A program made the translations under genes and the position numbers. This document shows, one piece after another, positions 50,143 to 59,878 of a DNA stretch of 64,000 bases (the first letter of the stretch is position 1; every line of letters begins with the position of its first letter). The notes beneath the pieces were generated by a model. It searched no databases. It was not told where the DNA came from and saw only the letters and a list, made by a program, of their open reading frames with translations. Source of the DNA: Chryseomicrobium aureum (GTDB lineage Bacteria > Bacillota > Bacilli > Bacillales_A > Planococcaceae); NCBI RefSeq assembly GCF_016909155.1, contig NZ_JAFBFG010000006.1, forward strand, positions 38,099 to 102,098, in the 5' to 3' direction.

Positions 50143-51036
50143 ATGTCTACCACATTCTCCGTAGAGACTCCTCAAGTCCGAACAAAGAAGAAAGATCGAT
50201 TTGTTGTATCTACAATGAAACGATTGTTGAAAAACAAGTTGGCGGTAGTTGGGCTGATCATCATTGCGATTCAAGTTATTATGGCGCTCACCGCACCTTG
50301 GATTACATCTTATGATCCTGCGACACAACAACTGACTAAGAGTGAATTACCTGTCATGTCAGAAGGACATATCCTCGGTACAGACAATTATGGAAGAGAT
50401 GTATGGACACGCATTGTCTATGGCGCACAAATTTCACTTGTGGTGGCGATCACTGCCGTTACATTAGGACTCCTCGGTGGTGTAGTGCTCGGTATGCTGG
50501 CTGGTTACTACAAAAAATGGGATGCCGTCATTATGCGTTTTGTCGATCTGTTGTTCGCATTTCCAGGTATCTTACTAGCGATGTTGATTATCGCAATTTT
50601 AGGAACAAGCTTGATAAATGTCGCTATTGCCATCAGTATTTGGTCCATTCCGACGTGTGCGAGAATTGTGCGCGGTTCGGTTCTCTCTATTAAGGAAAAG
50701 GAATACATCATGGCGATGAAGTCTATGGGTGCTTCGGACCTTCGGATCATGGTGAAACATATTCTTCCGAATGCTTTAGCACCGATCATTGTTTTTGCCA
50801 CGATGCGTATGGCAACCGCCATCCTCTCCACGGCTGCACTCAGTTACCTTGGCCTTGGTGCTCAACCTCCAACACCTGAATGGGGCGCAATGATTGCGCA
50901 AGGTCAGGATTATATGTGGACATCCCCTCACTTAACTGTAATTCCGGGGATTGCTATCATGCTAACGGTATTTGCTTTCAATGTAGTAGGTGACGGATTA
51001 CGGGATGCACTGGATCCAAATATGGATCTGAATTAA
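50143..51036 (+). CDS. ABC peptide/glutathione-type permease (DppC/GsiD-like)
   Basis: 297 residues. An N-terminal helix (about 28-52), then the DppC motif GTDNYGRDVWTRIVYGAQIS (about 72-91) and the EAA loop KEKEYIMAMKSMGASDLRIM (about 185-204). Second permease of the pair; 14 bp after its partner, ribosome binding site AAGGAGGCTGACG. Partners: the lipoprotein receptor at 51061 and two ATPases. Confidence 0.92.
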   Translation: MSTTFSVETPQVRTKKKDRFVVSTMKRLLKNKLAVVGLIIIAIQVIMALTAPWITSYDPATQQLTKSELPVMSEGHILGTDNYGRDVWTRIVYGAQISLVVAITAVTLGLLGGVVLGMLAGYYKKWDAVIMRFVDLLFAFPGILLAMLIIAILGTSLINVAIAISIWSIPTCARIVRGSVLSIKEKEYIMAMKSMGASDLRIMVKHILPNALAPIIVFATMRMATAILSTAALSYLGLGAQPPTPEWGAMIAQGQDYMWTSPHLTVIPGIAIMLTVFAFNVVGDGLRDALDPNMDLN

Positions 51037-51060
51037 CTAATAAAAGGGAGGAAATGAAGA

Positions 51061-52620
51061 ATGAAAAAGGTATGGGTACTTTTTGTAGCACTTATCGCAG
51101 CAGTGGTATTAGCGGCTTGTGGAGGGGAATCGAGCTCTGCACCAAGCCAAACAAATGAAGGAGGAACGACAGAAGCAGGGGGTGGAGAAATTGAAGAATT
51201 TGTGTACGCTTCGACTTCTGATGTAGCCGGCCTTTCACCAATTTTGACAAACGATTCGGTTTCAGCCAATGTCCAAGAACATGTTTACGAAACGCTGTTT
51301 GAACGCGATACGGATACAGGGGAGTTGATTCCATCTCTTGCAGAATCGTATGAAAACCCTGATGAGTTAACTTGGATTTTTAAGATTCGCGAAGATGTAG
51401 TTTTCCATGACGGGACACCTCTTAATGCAGAATCTGTTAAGTACACATTCGATAAATTGCGTGATCCAGCTACTGCTGCACCACGTGCATCTTTACTTGA
51501 ACCAGTGGATGAAATTACTGTAGAAGACGAATTCACTGTAAAAATCACAACAAAGTATCCATACGGGCCGTTCTTAGCTTCTTTGGCACACTCAAACGCA
51601 GCTATTGTAAGTCCAACAGCTGACCAAGCGCAAGACTTGATGAGCAACCCTGTAGGTTCAGGTCCATTTAAGTTTGTCAGCTATACACCAGGTGACCAAG
51701 TTGTTCTAGAAGCATTTGAAGACTACCGTGACGGCGCACCAGATATTAAGAAGCTCGTTTTCAAAGTTGTCCCTGAAATATCAACAGCAATCTCTATGCT
51801 TCAAACAGGAGAAGTTGATTTTATCGATAACTTGCCAAGTGAGCAGATTGCACGAATTGAATCTATCCAAAATGTCGATATTGAGAAAAAAGATGGAACA
51901 TCTGTCTTCTATTTGGCTTTCAACCAATCACGACCAGAGAATCAAGATGAGAATTTTCGTAAAGCGGTTGCGGCTGCTGTAGACCGTGATACATTCGTTG
52001 GTAAATTAAATGGCTTAGGTCTTCGAAGCGACAGCGTATTAGGACCTATGGTATTTGGTTACAATGAATCAAAAAACGCAGCAGGGCAAGCTTATGATCC
52101 GGAACTCGCCAAGCAACTTGTTGAAGAAAATGGGTATGGTGATCGAACGATTTCTCTACTCACTGCGAACCGTGATAATTTTATTTTGATGGCAGAAATT
52201 GCTCAAGCTCAGTTAACGGAAGCTGGATTTAATGTAAAGATCGAAACGATGGAATGGGCAACATTCTTAGATACAGCTCGTGCTGGCCAATTTGACATTA
52301 CGTTCTTAAGTTGGGCGAACTTAACACAAGATGGATCAGAAATGTTCTATCCGAACTTGCACACTGACAATATCGGTTCTTCTAACCGTGCACAATATTC
52401 GAATGCCGAGTTTGATGAGTTAGTCGATGCGTCTCGTACATCGGTTGACCAAGAAGAGCGTTTAAACTACTTGGATCAAGCGAATGGATTATTGCTCGAG
52501 CAGAATGATGTCGTCGTCATGTACCATGGTGTCGTAACTGGGGCGATGAACAGTGAGTATACAAATTTAATTCTCGAACCAAATGGAAAATGGACACTTA
52601 AAGATGTAACAAGAAAGTAG
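51061..52620 (+). CDS. ABC substrate-binding lipoprotein (family 5, peptide/glutathione)
   Basis: 519 residues. Lipoprotein signal VVLAACGG (Cys near 20), then SBP_bac_5 features: VYETLFERDTDTGELIPSLA, WIFKIREDVVFHDGTPLNAE (about 100-119) and NFRKAVAAAVDRDTF. It captures the substrate outside the cell. Relatives include DppA, OppA and GsiB. The gene lies 24 bp after the second permease with AAAGGGAGGAAATGAAGA. The ligand cannot be read; glutathione is suggested by the adjacent GGT. Confidence 0.92.
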   Translation: MKKVWVLFVALIAAVVLAACGGESSSAPSQTNEGGTTEAGGGEIEEFVYASTSDVAGLSPILTNDSVSANVQEHVYETLFERDTDTGELIPSLAESYENPDELTWIFKIREDVVFHDGTPLNAESVKYTFDKLRDPATAAPRASLLEPVDEITVEDEFTVKITTKYPYGPFLASLAHSNAAIVSPTADQAQDLMSNPVGSGPFKFVSYTPGDQVVLEAFEDYRDGAPDIKKLVFKVVPEISTAISMLQTGEVDFIDNLPSEQIARIESIQNVDIEKKDGTSVFYLAFNQSRPENQDENFRKAVAAAVDRDTFVGKLNGLGLRSDSVLGPMVFGYNESKNAAGQAYDPELAKQLVEENGYGDRTISLLTANRDNFILMAEIAQAQLTEAGFNVKIETMEWATFLDTARAGQFDITFLSWANLTQDGSEMFYPNLHTDNIGSSNRAQYSNAEFDELVDASRTSVDQEERLNYLDQANGLLLEQNDVVVMYHGVVTGAMNSEYTNLILEPNGKWTLKDVTRK

Positions 52621-52628
52621 GAGATTCG

Positions 52629-53681
52629 ATGAAGGAGACATTACTTGAAGTTAACAACTTGGTTACTGAATTCCGTACAAAGGAAGGTCCAGTCCAAGCG
52701 GTTCGGGATGTCACCTTTTCAGTTCGAAAAGGAGAAACTCTCTGTATCGTAGGGGAGTCTGGTTGCGGAAAGAGTATTACATCTCTTTCCGTCATTGGAC
52801 TTTTACCTGAAAATGGACGTATTGCTAATGGAGAAGTTCGGTATAAAGGCGAAGCCATCCACAATCTCTCAGCGGAAAAAAAGAGATTGATGCGCGGCTC
52901 TGAAATATCGATGATTTTTCAAGAGCCTATGACGGCTTTAAACCCAGTTTTGACGGTGGGCTATCAACTAAGAGAACCACTGATGATTCATCATGGAATG
53001 TCGAAGCAACAAGCGACGACTCGTGGTATCGAATTACTGAATCAAGTAGGGATTCCTTATCCAGAAAAGCGAATGAATCAATACCCGCATGAACTGAGTG
53101 GGGGAATGCGCCAGCGTGTGATGATTGCCATTGCATTAGCCGGCGACCCGGGGTTATTGATTGCAGATGAACCGACAACAGCGTTAGATGTTACGATTCA
53201 AGCGCAGATCTTAGATCTGATTAATGAACTGAAAGACCGTCTGGATATGGGGGTCATGTTTATTACTCATGATATGGGTGTTGTGGCTGAAGTTGCAGAC
53301 CGTGTGATGGTCATGTATGCTGGCCAAAAAATTGAGGAAGGTCCAGTAGAGGAAATCTTTGATCGACCGAAGCATCCATATACAAGAGGATTACTTGGTT
53401 CGGTGCCAAATGTGGATGACCCAACATTTGAGCTTCACCCAATTCCTGGAACCTTGCCAAGTTTGACCGAGCAAATTCAAGGGTGTCGGTTCCACCCGCG
53501 TTGTCTATTTGCAATGGACCGATGCCGCCAGCAGGTTCCCCCGGAAGATGACTTAGGGAACGGGCATTATGTAAGTTGTTGGTTAACAAGAGAGGAGGCA
53601 GTATCTGATGGTGTTGGCACAAACGACGAAGGAACAGCAACAAGAAGCGAAGACGCCCCTCTTAAAGTTGCACAACGTTAA
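52629..53681 (+). CDS. ABC peptide/glutathione importer ATPase (DppD-like)
   Basis: 350 residues. Walker A GESGCGKS (about 39-46), Q-loop [10 protein letters not shown], signature [15 protein letters not shown] (about 157-171), Walker [14 protein letters not shown], and the C-terminal oligopeptide-type zinc/cysteine motif [16 protein letters not shown]. Overlaps the next ATPase gene by 74 bp. One of two nucleotide-binding subunits. Confidence 0.95.
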   Translation: MKETLLEVNNLVTEFRTKEGPVQAVRDVTFSVRKGETLCIVGESGCGKSITSLSVIGLLPENGRIANGEVRYKGEAIHNLSAEKKRLMRGSEISMIFQEPMTALNPVLTVGYQLREPLMIHHGMSKQQATTRGIELLNQVGIPYPEKRMNQYPHELSGGMRQRVMIAIALAGDPGLLIADEPTTALDVTIQAQILDLINELKDRLDMGVMFITHDMGVVAEVADRVMVMYAGQKIEEGPVEEIFDRPKHPYTRGLLGSVPNVDDPTFELHPIPGTLPSLTEQIQGCRFHPRCLFAMDRCRQQVPPEDDLGNGHYVSCWLTREEAVSDGVGTNDEGTATRSEDAPLKVAQR

Positions 53682-54642
53682 AAAGTATTTTCCGATTAAA
53701 GGTGGTTTACTTAAGCGCGTTCAAGGGCATGTGAAGGCCGTTGAATCCGTTTCCTTTGAACTGATGGAAGGCGAAAGTTTGGGTGTCGTCGGAGAATCCG
53801 GTTGTGGGAAGTCCACTCTAGGTCGAACCATTTTAGGATTAGAAGAGATTACAGATGGTCAAGTGTACTATCGTGACCAGGAAATCCAAAATTTAAAACG
53901 CCATGAAAAGAAGAAGTTTGTGAAAGAAATGCAAATGATCTTCCAAGATCCTTATGCTTCTTTAAATCCTAGACAGCGTGTAGGCGATGCCCTTGTAGAA
54001 GTGTTCTCGATGCATACAAATCTTTCTGCGAAAGAAAAAAGAGATGCTGTCGTAGATCTGCTGAAAGAAGTAGGTCTAAAAGAAGAACATTTTGATCGGT
54101 ATCCTCATGAATTTAGTGGAGGACAACGACAACGCATCGGAATTGCACGAGCGATCGCATTAAATCCATCGTTTATCATTTGTGATGAAGCGGTCTCCGC
54201 GCTCGATGTTTCCGTTCAAGCGCAAGTCTTAAAGTTATTAAAAACCATTCAAGAGAAATATAACCTTAGCTATCTATTCATCTCTCACGACTTAGGTGTG
54301 GTACGATATTTCTGTGACCGCGTCTTAGTAATGTATTTAGGAAACAGTGTAGAATTAGCGAAAGTAGAAGAACTTTTTGAAACCCCTCTTCATCCGTATA
54401 CTCAAGCGCTTCTCTCAGCTATTCCACGCCCATCCGTCCATGCCAACGTGAAACGAGTGCGCTTACAAGGGGATTTACCGAATCCGGCAAACCCACCAAG
54501 TGGGTGTCCATTCCATACACGTTGTCCGATTGCCCAAGACGTCTGTGTCCAATCCAAACCAGAATGGCAAGAATATCAACCAGAGCATTTTGCAGCCTGT
54601 CATTTTGCAGGAAAGAGTATACTCGAAGGAGCTGACGTATAG
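53608..54642 (+). CDS. ABC peptide/glutathione importer ATPase (DppF-like)
   Basis: 344 residues. Walker [12 protein letters not shown] (about 64-74), FQDPYASLNPRQRV, signature EFSGGQRQRIGIARAI (about 169-184), Walker B FIICDEAVSALDV and the family C-terminus SGCPFHTRCPIAQDVC. ATG 53608 has AGAGGAGGCAGTATCTG. Its TAG stop shares a base with the GTG start of ggt, so coupling to the transferase is strong. Confidence 0.95.
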   Translation: MVLAQTTKEQQQEAKTPLLKLHNVKKYFPIKGGLLKRVQGHVKAVESVSFELMEGESLGVVGESGCGKSTLGRTILGLEEITDGQVYYRDQEIQNLKRHEKKKFVKEMQMIFQDPYASLNPRQRVGDALVEVFSMHTNLSAKEKRDAVVDLLKEVGLKEEHFDRYPHEFSGGQRQRIGIARAIALNPSFIICDEAVSALDVSVQAQVLKLLKTIQEKYNLSYLFISHDLGVVRYFCDRVLVMYLGNSVELAKVEELFETPLHPYTQALLSAIPRPSVHANVKRVRLQGDLPNPANPPSGCPFHTRCPIAQDVCVQSKPEWQEYQPEHFAACHFAGKSILEGADV

Positions 54643-56246
54643 TGGATTATTTATACCATCCCTTTCCAGGGAAACGAAATACCGTATTTGGAAAAAACGG
54701 CATGGTGGCAACATCTCAACCACTTGCTGCCCAAGCAGGACTAGATATTTTAAAACAAGGTGGAAACGCCATTGATGCAGCCATTGCAACTGCAGCCGCA
54801 TTGACAGTTGTTGAACCGACATCAAATGGAATCGGTGGCGACGCCTTTGCTCTTGTCTGGGTAAAGGACAAGTTACACGGATTGAACGCTTCCGGACCTG
54901 CGCCACAGTCCATTTCTGCTGATAAATTGAAAGAAGCGGGACACAAAAATGTCCCTGTGTTTGGCGTACTTCCTGTGACGGTTCCTGGCGTTCCTGCTGG
55001 GTGGGTAGCCCTATCAAAGAAATTTGGAAAGCTGCCGCTAAAAGACGTGTTGGCCCCTGCCATCCGCTACGCAGAAGGAGGGTACCCGATCTCCCCAATC
55101 CTCGGAAAGTTCTGGGGCCTTGCGCATAAGAAGTTTAAAGAAACGCATACGTCGGAAGAGTTTGCAGGTTGGTTCGAGACATTCGCGCCATCTGGGGAAG
55201 CTCCGAAGATTGGTGAGCTATGGTCTTCATCAGGACATGCATCGACGTTACGTGCGATTGCAGAAACGGAAGCGGAAGCCTTTTATAAAGGTGAACTTGC
55301 CGATCAGATGGATACTTTCATGAAAAAACACGGCGGGTATTTATCAAAAGAAGATCTTGCTGCGTATGAACCCGAATGGGTAGAACCGTTATCGGCCAAT
55401 TACAAAGGCTATGATGTGTGGGAAATTCCTCCTAACGGACAAGGCATGATTGCACAAATGGCATTAAAAATCTTCGAGAAAACAGGTGAAAATCATTGGC
55501 AGGATGTCGACAGCTTACACCGTCAAATCGAAGCGATGAAACTTGCGTTCACAGATGGCAAAGCATTTATTACGGAACCGAGTGAAATGCCAGTTGACCC
55601 GCAGCATCTGCTTTCAGATGAGTATGCATCGAAACGTGCGAAACTTATTGGTGACGAAGCACTTCAACCGGAACCATACGATCTTCCGCGCGGAGGTACA
55701 GTCTATTTAGCAGCGGCAGATAATGAAGGCAACATGATTTCTTATATTCAAAGTAACTATATGGGCTTCGGTTCAGGCATAGTTGTGCCAGGTACAGGGA
55801 TTGCCCTACAGAACCGTGGGCATGATTTCTCGCTGGATCCGGAACATCCAAACTACTTAAAGCCAGGGAAACGAACGTATCACACGATTATACCTGGATT
55901 CCTTTCAAAAGATGGCAAAGCCGTTGGACCGTTTGGTGTCATGGGTGGATACATGCAGCCACAAGGACACTTCCAGGTCGTTGCAAGTACAGTAGACCAT
56001 CACTTGAATCCGCAAGCGACACTAGATATGCCAAGATGGCAGTGGATTGAAGGAAAGACGATTCATGTCGAACCGGAATTCCCGAACTACTTGGTTCAGG
56101 CATTGATTCGCAAAGGACATACAGTACAGGTCTTACCGGATGGAGGAAGTTTTGGACGTGGTCAAATCATTTGGCGAGATCCTGAAACGGGCGTACTCCA
56201 AGGTGGGACCGAATCACGGACAGATGGATCAGTCGCTGCTTGGTAG
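54642..56246 (+). CDS. Gamma-glutamyltransferase, cytoplasmic (YwrD-like)
   Basis: 534 residues without a signal peptide. The N-terminal GMVATSQPLAAQAGLDILKQ and GNAIDAAIA motif, and the nucleophile Thr in PRGGTVYLAAADNEGN (about 349-364, autoprocessing site) identify the GGT family; SNYMGFGSGIVVPGTGI follows. The lack of a signal and Bacillus gene order (ywrD beside chromate transporters) suggest the intracellular YwrD branch. It would hydrolyse imported gamma-glutamyl compounds such as glutathione. GTG start overlaps the ATPase stop by one base. Confidence 0.88.
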   Translation: MDYLYHPFPGKRNTVFGKNGMVATSQPLAAQAGLDILKQGGNAIDAAIATAAALTVVEPTSNGIGGDAFALVWVKDKLHGLNASGPAPQSISADKLKEAGHKNVPVFGVLPVTVPGVPAGWVALSKKFGKLPLKDVLAPAIRYAEGGYPISPILGKFWGLAHKKFKETHTSEEFAGWFETFAPSGEAPKIGELWSSSGHASTLRAIAETEAEAFYKGELADQMDTFMKKHGGYLSKEDLAAYEPEWVEPLSANYKGYDVWEIPPNGQGMIAQMALKIFEKTGENHWQDVDSLHRQIEAMKLAFTDGKAFITEPSEMPVDPQHLLSDEYASKRAKLIGDEALQPEPYDLPRGGTVYLAAADNEGNMISYIQSNYMGFGSGIVVPGTGIALQNRGHDFSLDPEHPNYLKPGKRTYHTIIPGFLSKDGKAVGPFGVMGGYMQPQGHFQVVASTVDHHLNPQATLDMPRWQWIEGKTIHVEPEFPNYLVQALIRKGHTVQVLPDGGSFGRGQIIWRDPETGVLQGGTESRTDGSVAAW

Positions 56247-56839
56247 CACGTCAACATGTAAAGACAGCAGATGAACGCTCGACTGGTCGTCTTTACAAAG
56301 AACTGGCGCTTGGATTCTTCCGCGTTGGGATCTTCGGATTTGGAGGCGGACCGTCTTCTATCCCGTTAGTTCATACAGAGGCAGTGAAGAAATATAAATG
56401 GATGACCGATGACGAATTTGGTGATATCCTTGCCCTCGCCAATACAATGCCGGGACCGATTGCCACGAAGATGGCGGGCTATATCGGGTACCGCGTGGCG
56501 GGCATGCTGGGGCTACTGATTGCCCTTGTGGTCAATGTAGTGCCTACAGTCATTGCGGTGATTCTGTTGCTCAACTTATTAGCAGCGTATAAAGATCTAC
56601 CGGTGGTGAACAATATGGCCAGCGCAGTCATCCCAGTGGTGACTGTCATGCTTGGGGTCCTCGCATGGGATTTTGTGAAAAAATCTGGGGATTCGATTGG
56701 CTGGGCAAAAGCCATATTTGCGATTGTCATTGCTTATGTTGCCATGTATGTATTGAACATTCACCCAGCCTTTGTGATTCTTGCAGTGTTTGCACTCATC
56801 TTCTCGCCACTTCTCACGAAAAGGAGGAAACGCCTATGA
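56240..56839 (+). CDS. Chromate transporter, short (CHR N-half type), first of pair
   Basis: 199 residues, the single-domain CHR type. FGFGGGPSSIPLV (about 34-46), WMTDDEFGDILALANTMPGP (about 54-73) and IATKMAGYIGYRVAG are signature CHR motifs. Short CHR proteins work as heterodimers, here with the next gene. The start is TTG 56240, because no ATG is in frame; the site upstream is weak but the overlap of 7 bp with ggt permits coupling. It resembles Bacillus YwrB/ChrS. Confidence 0.85.
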   Translation: MVARQHVKTADERSTGRLYKELALGFFRVGIFGFGGGPSSIPLVHTEAVKKYKWMTDDEFGDILALANTMPGPIATKMAGYIGYRVAGMLGLLIALVVNVVPTVIAVILLLNLLAAYKDLPVVNNMASAVIPVVTVMLGVLAWDFVKKSGDSIGWAKAIFAIVIAYVAMYVLNIHPAFVILAVFALIFSPLLTKRRKRL

Positions 56840-57369
56840 TTTACTGGGAACTGTTTCTCGCCTTCTTGATTCCGGGAATTCTCGGGTACGGAGGAGGACC
56901 TGCTGCTATTCCACTCGTACAAGTGGAGGTCGTGGATCGCTACGGCTGGATGACCAACCCGGAGTTCTCGGAAATGGTTGCTGCCGCAAACGCGCTTCCG
57001 GGACCGATTGCGACGAAGATGGCTGGATTTGTAGGGTATGATCAAGCAGGTGTGCTCGGGGCGATGGTTGCTCTCTTTGCGAGTGTCGGTCCCTCCCTCC
57101 TGATGATGATTGTGCTACTAAACATTCTATGGCGCTACAAAAATTCGCCGTATGTGAAAAACCTAACGAAATGGGTTCGTCCGGTTATTGCGGTTCTGTT
57201 GGTCGTCCTTACCTTTCAATTCTTTTTTGATTCCTATGAAATAAATGGGGCGTGGATCACCGTGTTTTTAGTGATTGGCGCTTATATCTTATTGGAACGT
57301 GTAAAACTGCATCCGGCAGTTGTGATTTTACTTGCTCTTGGATTTGGGGCTGTGACGACGTACATCTAA
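56836..57369 (+). CDS. Chromate transporter, short, second of pair
   Basis: 177 residues. GYGGGPAAIPLVQVEVV (about 19-35), WMTNPEFSEMVAAANALPGP and IATKMAGFVGYDQAG motifs, five or six helices. ATG overlaps the previous gene by 4 bp. It corresponds to YwrA/ChrT, the partner of the preceding protein, and ends the operon. Chromate efflux is the known role of the family; sulfate or oxyanion exchange tied to glutathione catabolism is possible. Confidence 0.87.
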   Translation: MIYWELFLAFLIPGILGYGGGPAAIPLVQVEVVDRYGWMTNPEFSEMVAAANALPGPIATKMAGFVGYDQAGVLGAMVALFASVGPSLLMMIVLLNILWRYKNSPYVKNLTKWVRPVIAVLLVVLTFQFFFDSYEINGAWITVFLVIGAYILLERVKLHPAVVILLALGFGAVTTYI

Positions 57370-57373
57370 TAGT

Positions 57374-57409
57374 AAAAAACGCCTTTCCTAAACGGAAAAG
57401 GCGTTTTTT
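57374..57409. terminator. Bidirectional terminator
   Basis: AAAAAACGCCTTT and AAAGGCGTTTTTT are inverted around a short loop. It ends both the chromate transporter operon and the gntP operon from the other strand. Confidence 0.92.
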
Positions 57410-57421
57410 GATATACAGATA

Positions 57422-58801
57422 TTAACCAAAGAACATATTGGCGATGAGAAGCATAACTAATGATGTTGCCCAAGCTAAAGTTGTTGGGACTGACCACACC
57501 ATGATTTGTTCTTTGACATTTTTGATGCCGAGCATGCGGTTGACGACCCAGAACATGGAGTCGTTGAAGTAAGAGAAAATCATGGCACCTAATGCCGCCG
57601 CTTGCGCAGCTAATGCTAAGTTCACATCTAGGTTCGCTAAGATCGGTGCAGAGATAGATGCCGCTGTAATCATAGCAACCGTTCCACTTCCCTGGATCAG
57701 ACGAACCAAAGTAGCAACGAAGAAAGGAATCAAAATGGCTGGAAGCGGTAAGTCTGCAATCACTTGCGCAATATAGTCACCCGCGCCACTTTCACGCAGA
57801 ACCTGCCCCAACGCACCACCGGCACCGGTAACTAGTAAAATGATACCAGCAGTTGTCATTCCTTCTTCCATACGCTCGAGTGCTTCCTCACGTTTCAAGC
57901 GATTCGCTAGAGCATAGATGGCAGCCACTAAACCTAATGCGACCGCAATGACTGGCTTTCCTAAGAAGAGAAGGTAATCAATTGCCCCACCCGAAATCTC
58001 GAGTGCGGTTAAAGTGGTATTAATAAAGATAAGAACAATCGGTAATAAAATCGGTAAAATTGATTTGAATAACGACGGAAGCTCTTTTTCACGCTCAGAT
58101 GAAAGAGCAATAAATTCATCATAGGCAGAAACATTTTCAGGACGGACGAAGCCTAATCCATCTTCACTTGGAATTTGATAGATGCGCTTCCCGACCCATT
58201 GAGCATAAAATACGCCTACAATAATAATCGGCACAGCAAAAATTAATCCCCATAAAATCATTAAACCGACATCAACTCCGAAGATACCAGCAACTCCTAA
58301 TGGACCTGGAGTTGGAGGGACGGCGTGGTGAGTCGCAACGAGACCGATGGCTAAAGCTACACCTAACGTAACAACGGATTTACCTGTTTTTGATGATAAG
58401 GCACGTACTAAAGGATTTAAAATAACGAAAGCCGAATCAACAAAAATTGGAATGGATACAATATAACCGGCAATTGCCATTGCCCATTCCTCTTTGCGTT
58501 TCCCAACAAATTTGATCAATGTATAGGCAAGCTTTTCAGCGGCACCTGTTACTTCTAAGATTCGTCCCATCATTACACCAAAACCAATAATGATCCCGAT
58601 GGAAGCGAGTGTATTCCCGAATCCTAAAGATATCGAATCTGCTACATCCAGTGGAGCCATTCCCCCCACTAAACCTGTAATGGAAGCAGCAATGATTAAA
58701 GCTAGAAATGCATGAATCTTCGTTTTTAAAACGAGTAAAATAAGAACAGTAACACCTAAAACTAATCCTAACATCATTTGAGTCTCAAGAGTCATCCCCA
58801 T
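57422..58801 (-). CDS. GntP-family gluconate-type permease
   Basis: 459 residues, 12-14 membrane helices. PLVRALSSKTGKSVVTLGVA, HHAVPPTPGPLGVAGI (about 160-175) and the C-terminal SGTVAMITAASISAPI are GntP signatures. It imports sugar acids. It is last in the operon deoR-dtnK-pdxA2-gntP, so its likely substrate is D-threonate, D-erythronate or a related four-carbon acid. ATG 58801 or 58795; AAAGGGG precedes. Confidence 0.9.
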   Translation of the reverse strand: MGMTLETQMMLGLVLGVTVLILLVLKTKIHAFLALIIAASITGLVGGMAPLDVADSISLGFGNTLASIGIIIGFGVMMGRILEVTGAAEKLAYTLIKFVGKRKEEWAMAIAGYIVSIPIFVDSAFVILNPLVRALSSKTGKSVVTLGVALAIGLVATHHAVPPTPGPLGVAGIFGVDVGLMILWGLIFAVPIIIVGVFYAQWVGKRIYQIPSEDGLGFVRPENVSAYDEFIALSSEREKELPSLFKSILPILLPIVLIFINTTLTALEISGGAIDYLLFLGKPVIAVALGLVAAIYALANRLKREEALERMEEGMTTAGIILLVTGAGGALGQVLRESGAGDYIAQVIADLPLPAILIPFFVATLVRLIQGSGTVAMITAASISAPILANLDVNLALAAQAAALGAMIFSYFNDSMFWVVNRMLGIKNVKEQIMVWSVPTTLAWATSLVMLLIANMFFG

Positions 58802-58864
58802 GTAACCCCTTTCATTTTTAATATATGGGAAGGAAGGGGAGAACCCCTTCCAAGTTCCTACTAG

Positions 58865-59878
58865 TTAGATAGAATCTGCTGTGAACTTCGGTGCATATGT
58901 TGCAGCGAGTTTGATACATTCTTCCATGCTGACACTTGATGCAATGTTCTTCCATGCGATATCGAATGCCGTACCATGGTCAACAGATGTACGAAGGAAA
59001 GGAAGGCCATTCGTAATAGAGATCGTACGGTGGAAGTCCGTCATTTTAGCGGCGATGTGCCCTTGATCATGATAAAGAGAGAGGACGGCATCGTATTTCC
59101 CGTGTAAAGCTTGGAAGAAGACTGAATCAGCTGGTACTGGACCATGTGCGTCAATTCCATCCGCGCGTGCTGCCTCAATTCCCGGTGCAATTTCATCTAG
59201 TTCTTCTCGACCGAAAAGTCCATTTTCTCCACTGTGTGGATTCAATCCAGCTACAGCAAGTTTACGATTTTCAAGACCTAGGCGTTGCAATGCTTTATCA
59301 CAACGGTTCAAGTAGTCTCTCACACGCTCTTTCGTCATCTGATCAATGGCTTCTTTTACAGATACATGACGCGTCAAGAAGAAGATACGTAAGTCATGCA
59401 CTTGGAACATAGTTAGTGGGTCTGGCGTGTTTCCAAGGTCCTCTAACATTTCTGTATGTCCAATGTATGGTACATTCGCAGCTTTTAAAGATTCTTTGTT
59501 GATTGGTGTAGTTGCCAAAGCAGCGACTTCACCAGCTTTTGCTAGTTCGACAGACTTCTTGATGTATTCAAAAGAAGCTTGACCACATTGTGCAGATACT
59601 TGACCAGCCTCCCAAGTAGAAAGGTCAATATTGTTTAAATCTAAAACATTTACGGTTCCGAATTCATATTTCCCCTCTGCAGGTGAGGTTACTGTACGAA
59701 CAGACAATTTCACGTCTGTTACTTCGATTGCCTTTTCGATGATTTTTGCATCTCCGACGACAAGAGGTTTACATGCATCATAAATTTCTTGTTTAGCTAG
59801 AGATTTTACCGTGATTTCTGGTCCAATTCCTGCTGCATCTCCCATTGGGATTGCAATAATTGCGCGTTCGTTTGTCAT
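58865..59878 (-). CDS. pdxA2: PdxA2-like 4-phospho-threonate/erythronate dehydrogenase
   Basis: 337 residues of the PdxA fold. [18 protein letters not shown] (about 10-27), GHTEMLEDL (His ligand near 136), [13 protein letters not shown] (second His near 211) and [11 protein letters not shown] (third His near 267) give the metal and NAD site. It sits between dtnK and gntP rather than in a B6 operon, so it matches PdxA2, which oxidises and decarboxylates phosphorylated D-threonate or D-erythronate to dihydroxyacetone phosphate. The start overlaps the dtnK stop by 4 bp. Confidence 0.85.
   Translation of the reverse strand: MTNERAIIAIPMGDAAGIGPEITVKSLAKQEIYDACKPLVVGDAKIIEKAIEVTDVKLSVRTVTSPAEGKYEFGTVNVLDLNNIDLSTWEAGQVSAQCGQASFEYIKKSVELAKAGEVAALATTPINKESLKAANVPYIGHTEMLEDLGNTPDPLTMFQVHDLRIFFLTRHVSVKEAIDQMTKERVRDYLNRCDKALQRLGLENRKLAVAGLNPHSGENGLFGREELDEIAPGIEAARADGIDAHGPVPADSVFFQALHGKYDAVLSLYHDQGHIAAKMTDFHRTISITNGLPFLRTSVDHGTAFDIAWKNIASSVSMEECIKLAATYAPKFTADSI

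Noticed and set aside
52629..54642. Nickel or antimicrobial peptide transporter as alternative identity of the ABC importer
   Set aside because: Family motifs cannot exclude it, but the tight coupling to GGT favours a gamma-glutamyl or glutathione substrate.
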